44,387 bases of DNA from JBBTIS01 sp038059855 (GTDB lineage: Bacteria; Elusimicrobiota; Elusimicrobia; JACQPE01). The stretch is from the NCBI GenBank assembly GCA_964357255.1, contig CAYHKQ010000007.1, positions 1-44,387 on the forward strand. Reading direction: 5' to 3'. How positions within the stretch are numbered: position 1 is the stretch's first letter; every line of letters starts with the position of its first letter. Below are positions 23,201 through 35,200 of the stretch, piece by piece. The position numbers and the translations under genes were made by a program. Below the pieces are notes generated by a model. It had not been told where the DNA came from. It saw nothing but the letters and a program-made list of their open reading frames with translations, and ran no database searches.

Positions 23201-26200
23201 TAGTGAATCACTCCCAATTTATACACCCTCGTGCTTCCCGTCACTATCGCTTTGACCCTGATCAGGTACACGCCGAACGAAGTCGGCGCTCCGTCGTCTC
23301 TCTTGCCGTCCCAAACCACGGTATTGGCCCCAAGGCGTCCGCCCTCGGAGCCGGATTTCACGTTGATCATTCGGACCACCTGTCCAAAAAGATCGTAAAT
23401 CGTAATTTCAACGTCGCTGTCTTGATTGAGGTCGTAATAAATCTTCGGTTGAGTTACGCGAATATCGGCCGGGTTGGGATAGGCCTTAAGTTCGGAGATC
23501 ACCTCGGCCTTGGAAGCCATGCCCAAAACCACTCGGGTTTCAGGCGACGCCTCAGACCAAACCCCGGCCGCGTTTTTGGCCTTGATCCGGTAGTAATAGG
23601 TGCCGGAGTTCTTATTACTGATCACAACCTGAAGCCGCGGCGAGCCGATCACTTCATCGGAGGCCGCCAAGATTCCATATTGAGCCTTCTCTCCCGCGTC
23701 TAAGGGCACGGCGCGCGCAGGGGAAGCGCCGGCCGCGGACACGGCTCCGCCGGTGGAATAAACGACGACTTGGCGCCAGAAAGGACTATCCGCGCGGCGC
23801 TCCTCGACAATATATTTGACGATGCCGGCAATCGCCATGTTGGGCCGGTTCCAGGTCAAAATAATGTTGGACTGCTCCGATTGCGCCACCGGCGGCAAGA
23901 CAAAGGCCGGTTTGACGATGTCCACGGTAATTCCGTCGGAACTGCCCACCCCGGACTCGTTGCCCGAGGAGGACATGGCCTTAATGCCGACATAATACGT
24001 CGCGCTGTCGCTCAGGGACAGGCCGATAATTTCCGTAAACGTGGAATTGCCCACCGCCGTCCAATCTTTGACGTTATTGGCGTAGGGCGAGGTTCCCACC
24101 GCGTATTGATACTCGTTCACCGTCCCATAATCCACCGAAGACGCCCAACTCGCCCCCATCCGGGTCACGGACGCGGTATAGCGGCCCTCATCGCTCACAA
24201 TGGGAATGGACGGGGTCTTTGAATCGCGTATCGTGAACCCTTTGGTCACAAAAGTCCCGATGGACCGGAACGCGTCAGTGCCGGCCGCCACAAAATAGCC
24301 GTCCCCTGCCGAAAGCCCGAAGCTCGAACCTACGCTCGCCATGGAATCAACGTCAACGCTCACGAAATAAGTCTTGGAAGAAACGCCCAACGGCTCGTTA
24401 AACAAGAATTGAACAAAGCCGCCGGACAAGGCGGACGTGGCCACAACGGTTTCCACGGACGGGCCGTCGTAAATCTCATCGCCATTGTCTTTGATCAGGC
24501 GTAGCCTCTTGACAAACCCATCGGAAAGGTTCCCTGTCTTGTCCAAACGTATGGAGGTTATCCTCGCGTCGTCTTCGTTGACCGCGGCCTGAATTTTGAC
24601 CACGCCCACGGCCTCCCTGCCCTGCCCGACCTCCACCGGCGCGATATCCTCAAAGGACATCGCGACCACGTCGGTCAAATCCGCGATAGGGCCGATTGTG
24701 CTGTTAAAAGGCAACCCAGCGTTGTCAACGATATTGGGCCAGGACACGATGAAATCCGCGGCGGAGCTCAAATGAACGCCCACGGTGGAACCCACGACCG
24801 CGATGCGGCTAAAGTCAAGGGCCACGAAAATCTGGCTTCCCGCGGTATTGATCGTGAGCGGACTGGCCAAAAATACCGTTGCCACGCCGTCCACGAATTG
24901 CTTGATGCCCGCTGTCAGCGCCGGATCGGTCGAGGTAAAAACGCCGTTTTTATCCTTGTCGTGCATAATGCGGATATTCGTCACCTCGTCGTCCTTGATA
25001 CTGCCAAGCTTGGTAATTTTTAATCCCGTGAGGTTTAAGGCGTACTGCGTCGTAGCCAAAGACAGCCGGGCAAAAATGACCGTGGTGCTGCCTTGCGCCG
25101 AGTAGGGCGGCGCCACGTCCTGGGCCTGAATATTAAGAACCGACACCGTGGGGTCCACGCGCACCAAATTGGAGTACACGGGAAATCCCGACTCAGAAAC
25201 CGTGTTGGGCGCGTTGACCGTAATGTAGCTGTTGGCATTGACGCCGGCGCCCACGTTGACGCTGCCATTGACCGCGGCCTGCGCTCCCATGTCAAAAACC
25301 ACGAAAACCGTCGAGGTGGCGTACACGGACTGGTAATTAAGCGCGAGCGCGGGACTGAGCACGATCAGCGAGGTCCCGGCCGAAAACACATCCTGGCCCG
25401 AGCTTGTCAGGCTGTCTCCCAAGCCGAAGACGCCGTCGTTGTTGATGTCCTGGAAAACCCTGATCTTGGCGACCGAGGAATCAGGGGCGCCACCGGTGAG
25501 ATTTAAGCGGATTTTCTGAATCTGGGCCTCGAAATTCTTATCTGTCCAAAATTGAATCTTCATGACCGACACGTCCACGACGCCCTGATACGTCAAGGCC
25601 GGCCCCACGGAAACGGCCGAGCTAAATATCACCATGGGCGGCGGCTTGACCAAAACGCTTCCCGTCGCGCCCATGAACGTCGTCGAAGAAACCACGTTGG
25701 GCTGGCTCACCGTGAAATAATTTTGCGCCACCCACCGTAGCGACATATTGTTGCCCGGGGTGGCTATGGAGGAGAGGTCCACGGTCACGAAAAACACCGC
25801 GCCGCCGCCTGAAGCGTCGCCGGGAACCACGGTCCGGCCCAAATCAGCGAACACCAGGCTGTTGCTCGTAAACGCCCCGGACGCGATAATCGCGTCTGAA
25901 ATCTCCTCGAACTCTCCCGAAGAGTTGGTGTCGGAATGAAGATAAACCCTGGTCGCGTCCTGGAAATTCGATCCCTGATAGTCAATGCGCGTTTGACTCC
26001 AGGCCACGTTATTGAGATTGCTGTAAAGCCGCAGTTTTTCCATCAAAATCTTATTGGTCCCGACCGGGGACGACGCAGGCGCCTTGCTCGTAAATTCAAC
26101 CGTAACCGTGTTGGGAAACTGCTGCACCGCGGTAATCTGAATCAAACCATTGTCATTGATGGGCAGATAATCCGCCACAGGATAATCAGCCGAGCCGACC

Positions 26201-29200
26201 AAAATCACGGAGCCTGTTGATTGAATCGTCAAAGAGAACGTGGAGCTCACCAGGGCATTAGCTCCCATATCCGCTGTCAGGAAAAAATACTTCGTCGTGA
26301 CGTCGAGTTCCTGGCCCGTGAGACCCAGATTGAGCGCGGCGTTGAAAAAGGTATTGACCCCGAGCGAAATCAGGGTGTCTGAACTGGCGTTAAAGATCAA
26401 ATCGCCGTTATCCCGCCAGATCTTGATATTGGCGAAATCGCCGTCCGGCGTCGTCCCCGTCCTGATGATTTTAACGCCGGACCAGGCGCCGCCGTTGCTC
26501 GCCATCGCGGCCCTCAAGCGGTAGAGAGGAAAGTTAGCCGCCCCCTGCTGAACGTTGCCCACGCCTTCGACGTTTTGAGCGGACAGGAACATCGCGTCCG
26601 AGGTTTCCGTGATTTTACTCGACACCGATTCAAAAGGAATTTGTGGAGCCGAGAGCATGGTCTGGGTCGTGATGATCCTGAGCGAGGTATTGGCCAGAAT
26701 CCGGGCTGTCACATTATTGTTGGCCTTAGCGTTGCCGTTAATCTCATAAACCACGAAATACGTCCTGGTGGATTGCGAAATCGTTTCCGTAGAGAAAACC
26801 AACGACGCCGTGCCCCCTGTGCTAAAAGTCCCCGAGGTAAGAATCGTGTCCGCGCCGGCTTGAAAATTACCGTCCGCCGAGCTGTCATAATAAAATACGG
26901 CCCGCTTTATATCGGAATCAAATTCACCGGCCTTCAAATCCACCTGCAAACGATCCCACAGGGCGGCGGACCGGTCGGTCCAGGCATCGAGCTTCATCAT
27001 GGGCGCAATCGCGCCCTGGTTGGCCGTCGCAGGCGACAGATCGGTGATTTTGACCGTCATGATATGGGGCAAGGTGATAATCGCCTGACCGCCGATCGCG
27101 GGAAAATTGTCAGACGCGGCCACGTCTGAGGGTCCCTGAAAGCGCAACTGGCTGGACAAGGGAATAACAACCCCTGTCTTAGACCCGGCCGTGGCATTGC
27201 CGGCGATATCGAACACGATAAACAAGGTGACAGGGGCGGCGCTATTGAGCGTTCTTACGCTCCGGTCCGCATGTGTGACAGGGTAGGTGGCAACGCCAAA
27301 AGCGAACGCCGCGCTAGGGCCAATGGCCGCGTCCGCGTCCGCGTCGAACGCGCCGTTGGAGTTCATATCCCGGTACACGCGAATGGCCGCGATATCCGAG
27401 TCCGTCGCGGTTCCGGTGGCGACAATCACGATTTCCTTGAGCTCCGCGGTGCCGCCCGATGGATTAGCGGCCGGTTCAAGGCTCAACGTCATCTTCATCA
27501 TGGCGTAATTGTTAACCCCGCGAACCACCTCGCCCGGAGCCAAGGGCGTAGGCATCGCCTTGACATAACTCGGCGCGTCGCTTATATACGGCGTCTTAGA
27601 GGTAAATCCGACCATATTGCCGCGCGCGCGATGAACCGTCGTAAAAATAAAGGAATTGGCGTCAACATTAACCCCTGCTGTGCGGTCTGCGCCCGGCAAG
27701 GCCAATGCCTTGGGTCGAAGCGCCACATAAAAAGTCTTAAGAGAACTCGTCAATTCAGCCTTGCCTCCCGAGGTCTGCTGATTGGCGTTCATCGTAATGG
27801 TGGCTACTCCCGCCGCAAACAACGCCTCATCGGAAATCAAGGTGTCCTGGGCCGGCTGAAACCCCGAGGCCGCGCCGTTTTCCGCGTATAAAGCGACGCT
27901 TTCAATCTCATTGTCCGGCAAGGTTCCAACCTTACGGATCACCAGGTTCTTAAAGAATGTCGAGGCCCCGGCATCGGTATTCATCTCAATCTGCAAAAGG
28001 CCGCCCAACTCGTTCTGGTCAATTGAAGTGACGGAAATGGAAGAAACCATGGTAAAAACCGCGGGCGCCGTCCAATAGGGGCCGAAGCATCCGTTCCACT
28101 CGGAAACATTGCCCGCGGCGTCCCGGCCCGCGAGCCTGAGATAATACGTGTTGTTGCCGGTCAAATCAAAACTCTGGTTTGTTCCGGAAGTCCAGCCCGA
28201 AGCGCCGCCGGGAGTCCAGGTCACGTCGCAAGCCGGAGAGGTCGAAGCCTCGGCCGCGGCCAGGGCCGGGGAAGACAACGAATCCGATGACACGCTGAAT
28301 GAAATATCTATTCTCTGGGCCTGCGGCACGCTCACGGCGCCGGTGGTAATGGAGGAGAGCCACACGTCGGTGTTGGACGCCGCGCCATCATTGCCGCCTC
28401 CTAAAACATAAAACCATCGGCCAAAGACCACGGCCGTTTCATTGGCCCGCGCGGAGGGCAGGGATCCCGCTGCGGATGACCAACTGCCAAGCGTGCCGTC
28501 ATGATTGAACGCGGCGAAATAAACTTCCGATCCTAAACCGCCGATGCCGCCGATGACGTAAACCTTATTGTTGTATAGCGCCGAGGCAAATCCATATTTA
28601 TTGACGGACAAATCCGAATCCCCGTCGCGGCTCCATGAGGCTAGAGTTCCATCAGGCATCACCCGCGAGACAAACACCTGGGACCTGGGATTGCCCTGCG
28701 CGTCCATTCCGCCGATCACATAGAGCCGTCCGTTATAAGAAAATACGCCGGCTTGTTTTCGAGGCTCCGGCAGACCGCCGGCGGGGAGCCAAGCGCCCAA
28801 GCCGCCGTTAGCGGCAATGGCGGCGTAGTACACCTCGGACCTGGCCGCGCCCTGCGAATCCTCTGCGCCAATAACATAAAGACGGGCCTGATTTCCCCCA
28901 ACCACAACCGCGGCGCCGTGCTTTAACATCGGCCTGGGCAAGGCCGGGCCAGTTCCCCAGGCCCCGAGCGTGCCATCCGGGTTTTGGGCCGCGTAATAAA
29001 CGCTGTCGCGGGCTTGAGTATCATAACCGCCCAGCGCATAAACAAATCCTCCGTAGGCCACCGTGGCGTGACTACGCCGGGGGGCCGGCAACGGCGCGCT
29101 CGCCAATTCGGTCCAGGCTCCTATAGATCCTGTAAACGGATTTACGACCGAAGAAAATACCTTCTCGCTCGCCGTGCAACCCGCATCAGCGCAACCGCCA

Positions 29201-32200
29201 ACGACATAAATCCTGCCATTGCCCGCAAAAGAACCGTGATAACGCCGCTCCATCGAAAGCGCCAGGCCACTGTTCCACGAGGCCATGGGCGCGTCCGCCA
29301 CGCTCGGCGGCGCGGGCGCGACGCCGTCGTTGGGCCAGAAGGGACCGTAACATCCGTCATTCCGGCGAACGCCGGAATCCATTGCGCTTACGTTCAGCGC
29401 CGCGTCCCGGGCGCTAATCCGCACGAAATACGGGGCGCTGGTAGACAAGACCGTGCCGGTGAACGACGCGGCGGATTGCCAGTCGGAGTCTTGGTTTGAC
29501 GCGCCGTTGCAATCCGGGGAACTGGAAATCTCGATCTTGTTCGGCGTAGCGTGCAGGCCGGAGCCGCCCGCGTCCGTTGACGCGGCGGGCGAAACCGTCA
29601 ATTGAGCGTTAAGCGGCGAGGCAACGCCGAAAATCCCAAAGTCCGCGGCGTAAATATTTGGCGTGCCGGTCCCGGATTCGGCCGCGGCCAATAGATAAGC
29701 CTTGTTATTGAATACCAAGGCCTTGGCCCAGGAAAGACCATTGAGGGGACCGCCCGCGTCAAGATTAGTGTCGTTAGTCCAAGAACCCAAGGCGCCATCC
29801 GCCGCGATAGCGGCATAAAGAACGTCCTTGCTTGTGCCGGGGCTCGAGGCCGCGCCGCCAGCCACGTATAGCCTGTTATTAAACACGAACGAGCCATGAG
29901 CTTTGCGGCCCCAAGGCATAGCCGTTTCAATTCTCCAAGCCCCGATCCCTCCGTTGAAATCCACGATCGCCGCGGAATAAACCGCGCTCGCCAAATTACC
30001 GTTAATATCACCGCCGCCCGTCACATAAATCCTTCGGCCCGCCACAACGGCGCCATGCTGTATCAAGGCCGCGGGAAGCGCCGATGTAAGCCGCCAAGCC
30101 CCGAGCGATCCGTCGGCGTTAATTTTAGCCATGTAAACAGCGCTCGATGCGCCCGAGGCCCCGGAACCCGTTGTGTCCCCGCCAATGACATAAAGGAAAC
30201 CATCCATGGCAACGGCCGCTGCCGCGCCGAGCGCCGCAGGCAAATAATTAGCCCCGTTATTGGTCCAGGAAGCGATGTTGCCGGTCACAGAATCCGGCGT
30301 AGCATAAACGACGGTGGCGACCGGCGCGGCCGCGGCCAGGGATTGGGCCCCGCCCAACACGTAAATACGGCCATTGAATACCGCGGCGCTATGAAGAGCT
30401 TGGCCGGCGGCAGGCAGGGCCGCGCTAGCCGCGCTCCAGGCGCCGAGCGTGCCGTCCTTGTTGACCGGGGCATGATACACTCCGTTGGCCCCGCTTTTTC
30501 CGAGCACATAAACGCGCCCGTTCAAAATCACGGCTGAACCGCCATAGCCGTCCGCGGGCGAGGTGGAAATCGCCGGCCAACCCAAAGGCGATCCCATGGC
30601 CAAAGCCCCGGGCAAGGCCGGCGTGACATCCACGTTAATCGTGTACACGGAAGTCTCGGCCCTGCCGGCTTGGTCGTAAGCCCTAAGCCGCAAGCGATTG
30701 GCGGAGCCCTCGGCAAAACGCTGATACGACGTTGAGGCTTGGCCCGCTAAATTTCCGGAGAGCTTACCGGTGAGCGTCTCGACGCCATTGCTGCCGTCGG
30801 CGCCCGTGATAACGACGGAATCAGGATGAACGCGATAGTAATTCGCGCCCGAGTCGCTTGAAATCGCCACCTCGTGAGTGCGAGCAATTCCACGGCGAAA
30901 GTCAGCGGCAATGTTCCCGGCTGAAAGCGCGGCGTTGAAAATTCTAATCTCGTCAATCGAGCCGATGATAGCCGTGGCCCCGCCGGCGACTTGAATAACC
31001 CGGGACGTGCTCAAGGTCTCGGCCTGGGCCTGCGAACGATCTAAAACGCCGTCAATATAAAACTTGGTATCGGCCCCGTCGTTGGTCGCAACCACAAAAC
31101 GCCAGCGTCCGTCATTGACCGCGGTGTTGCCGGCGGCGCAAGTCGCATTGCCGCAGAAAGTCAGAGCGCCATTGGCCGCGAGCGAAAGATCAAAGCCGCC
31201 GCTCCCGTCCCTCTTGTTAAGAATCATCCCGGAACTGCCGCCGGCGCCGGTCTTAATCCAGGCCTCAACGCTCACTGCTGTTAAGCTGTTGGCCGGCGCT
31301 ACGGCCGTTACGTCCACGGATTTATTGACGTCGAAACGCAAGGCCCCGCCAAAAATCCCGCTGGTCCACGAAGGGCCGCCGGAGAGCGCTCCGACGGCGC
31401 CGTTGGAGGACAAATCCAATGCCGTTGAACCCGCGCCCTCGTCAAAGGGGAGATAAAGAAGGGGCCCGATTCCAGCCTGCGCTGGAATGACGGGGGGAGG
31501 GGAGGAGAGGCCGGAGCCTTGGTCCTGGAGGTCGAAGATGAGATTGGGAACGAAAGTATTGGTCCAGTTGGCCGATGTGCCGGTCATGGTGGAGCCCCAG
31601 GCATTGCTCACGCGATCATTGCTGATCGAAGGGCTCGAGGCCGCGAGCGCAATGGTTAAATCCCTGCTCGCCAAATTCCCGATCGCGTCCATGACAATGA
31701 CGCGCAGTTTATTATTCGTAGCGGATTCCTGGAAGAATGGGGTCTGGCTGGAAATTAACAACACGGAAGACCAGCACCCGTCTCCCCCCCTCGCCCCTTG
31801 AGGGAGAGGGCAGGGTGAGGGGACCGTCAAAACATTGTAATTCGGCGGCATAGTGGAAATGGAGGTCAGGCCGGACCAAGTGAAGGAAGAAATAAAGGTC
31901 GCACCCCCGTCCGTGGAAAACTTAAAACGACTTCCGTTAAACTCCGCCCAAATTTCATCATCGCCCAATGCGCGCCTAACGAGCTTGATTTCATCGAGAG
32001 CGGCCGAGGGCGCAAGAGCGCCGGACGCGGCATTAGCGCCGATGTAAAGCGGGTTAATCGCGCTTAAGTCGCCACTCATGACGGACGAACCCGCTAACTG
32101 GCCGTCCACATAAATCCTGGCTGTTCCCCCGCCGTAAGTGGCGGCCAGGAAATGCCATTGCCCGTCGGCAACGGCCGAGCCGGCCGCGTCAATCCAGGCC

Positions 32201-35200
32201 GCGCCCGAATAAAATCCGGGCTTGCCGGCGCCGGCATTGGCCAGGGCCAGCGAGAAGCCGTCGTCACTTCCTCCGTTTTCACTGATGATAGAGCGGGCCG
32301 CGGTCTCGGTGGTCTTGACCCAAGCCATCACGGTCATGGCTGAAAAATTCAGGCTGGGATTTCTAGGAATCGTCAAATGATCCGCGCTTGCGTTCAAAAT
32401 CGCCCCCGAACCCCTGATCCCGGACCCTTGCGCCGCATTACCGGCAACGCTCGAGATATGATTGCCCCAGCCGGATTTGTCCATGGGCGGCCATTCCTCG
32501 AAGTCCAAATACAGCACGGTGTCGGAAGAAATCGAAATCGGGGCCGAAGAAATTCTCAAAGGCGACGGAGAACCGGCCTGAACCGTCACCCTCACGTTCG
32601 GAGTCAAATCATTCACCGTGATCACGCCGGCGGATTCCGTAGCGCTAAATCCAAGCCCATCCTTTGGCTCAGCAGCGGCGAGCGTGAAGACGGGGGCGCT
32701 ATAAGGAATGGCCACGGTCGTGACCGGCGACGTCGCAACATTGCCGGCCTGATCGCGGATTAAAAATACCATCCGGTTATCAGTAGAATGGGCGTTCCAA
32801 AAGGAAACAGCGCCGGAGGCGGTTTCCACCCCTGTGGAACCATTTGAACCTGTTAACCCTATTGACCCTTGCGCTATGCGCGTGCTAGGGTCAATGATCC
32901 AAGTGGCGCCGCCGTCGCGAGTAAACTTGCGAGCGCCGCTGAAATAATTCGCCGCGATTTGCTCTGGGGTCAGGGCGCGACGGCTAGCGCGCAGTTCGTC
33001 AATAACGCCGGAGAAGGCGCTCCCTCCGGGCAAGTACCCGATCCAAAGGTCCTGCGAAAAATTCTGCGCTCCCTGCGTCGCGTCAGTAAAAATCTCGCGG
33101 CCGTTCAAATAAATCTTGTTATTATTCGGGCTCCAGACCCAGGCGATATACTGCCATTGCCCCTTGGCCGCGTGGTCGCGGCCCGCGGCCACGCTACCCA
33201 AGCTCATCTCGCCATTGGCGCCCAACGTCATGGGTTGGCCGCCCAGGAAACTCGCGATATGGGAATTAGCCCCCATGGCGCCGGGGTTGAGCCAAGCCTC
33301 CACCGTCATTTCAGTCACCCCGGCCAATTGGCTGATGGTCGAGACCACGATATAATTGGCGCTGGAAAATCCGTCCAGACCGTCGTTAAATTTGCCCGGC
33401 ACCACGCTCGCGGCGCCCACGGTGCTCACGGTTTGGGCAAAGCCGGATTTGTCCGCGAGCGGCCAAGAATCAAAATCAAGGTACAGCACGGTCCCGGACG
33501 ACACCCCGAACGGCCCGGCGCCGTTGACAAGACCGGCATTCGCGTCTTGCACGCTCGCTTTAATTGTTGGCGTTGAAATATTAGCGCTCGTCATTCCGGC
33601 GGAAGCCGGAATCCAGGTTATTTCGTCTTTCTGCCGACATTCCACGTTCGTGATCGCAGGCGCGGAGGAATCAAAATTAAAGGGGCCAAAATCCCGGGTG
33701 GCGCCAGGATCCGCGGCGGCGCGGTAAGCCTTGGTATGGAAATACCACGCGCCATTGGCCGTGGCCGTCATGGTCGTCTTACCCGAGTTCCATTCCGGCT
33801 CCGAAGGATGGGTGGGCGGCCAATTGTAGGTTGCGCTCTGGTTCCAGGCATAATGGACGTGGTCCACCAGCGGAGGAGTGCCGAATTGCGATGAAAAAAT
33901 AAAGAACGGATCGCCGTGCCAGGTTCCGGTGGAACGCTGGGCCGTCACATCCGGAACCATGGTAATAAGCCCTGTTGACGAGCGGATGGGAAACATCGAA
34001 CCGGCTTCCATGCTATCGAGGGCGCCGATATATTTAAAGGAATCCGTGCTTGTGATCTCGATTCCCAGAGTGTTATTCAGGGCCGTGCCCGGAGCGATAT
34101 CAAGGGAAATGAAAAAATAAACCGTGGCGCCGGAACGCACCGTGCGGGTGGATTGATTCGCGTGGGTGACGTTATAGGTCGAGATCGCGTCAATAAACGT
34201 CGGCACCGGGCCCAAAAGAATATCCTGGCCTGGGCCGGCCGCGGCAAAAGCGCCATCGCCATTGTCGCGCCAGAGGCGAATGGCCGAAATATCGCCGTCA
34301 CTCGCGCTACCGAGTTTCCTGATGGTCACGGAGCTTAACTCCACCGTGCCTGCGTTGGGGCTTAAGGTAAAGCCCAAAATTCCGACATTCGACTGCCCCG
34401 CGGTCACCTGATACGAAATCAGGCTGATGCTCGAAGCCACGATGACGACGCTCGCGTTGTCCGTGATTCCTGTCACTCCCGAATCCACGGGGAAGCTCAA
34501 ACCGCGGACCTTGTGCTTGGTCGCGAAGGTGAAGGAATCCACGCCCGACACTCTCACGCCCAGGGTGTTGCCAGGCAAGGCATTGGGAAGGGCTCCGACA
34601 ACCACAAAATAAGTCTTGGTGGACACGGTAATGTCCGCGGCCTGCTGACCGGCAAGAACGCTCAAGGCCGCGCCGGCATTGGTGAATTGCGCTAAATTGC
34701 TGATGCGGGAATCCGAGCCTTCCTCAAAGGTCCCGTTAAGATTATTGTCATACCAAAGTGAGATGTCCTGCACGTCCGCGTCCGCCATTGTGCCCAGGCG
34801 CGCGACATTTAATCCGGATAAATAAGAAGCTGTCCCAGTCTCGGCCCAGAGCTTCAAGCGCAAAACGGAAAATCGCGCGCCCTGGCCGGCGCTCCCCGGA
34901 GCCGCGTTATCCGCGAGGGCATACACCGCGGGCGCCACCCAATAAGGCCCCGCGCAGAGCCGTGGGCCCTGTGAGCGATCCGCGCCTAAGGTGTTCGACA
35001 CCAGCCCGGAGGCGTCCCTGCCCTTGAAGAAAAGATAGTAGCTCGTGTCGCCGGTCAAGGAATCGGAGAATACGCCGGTCAAGCCTGAGAACCAGCCGGT
35101 ATTCGTATATTCCGGCACGCAGGTTGGATTGGTCGAAACTACGAGCTGATTCGGCGTGGCATGGCCAGAAATATTATCCGAGGCCTCCAAAGCCAGCGCC

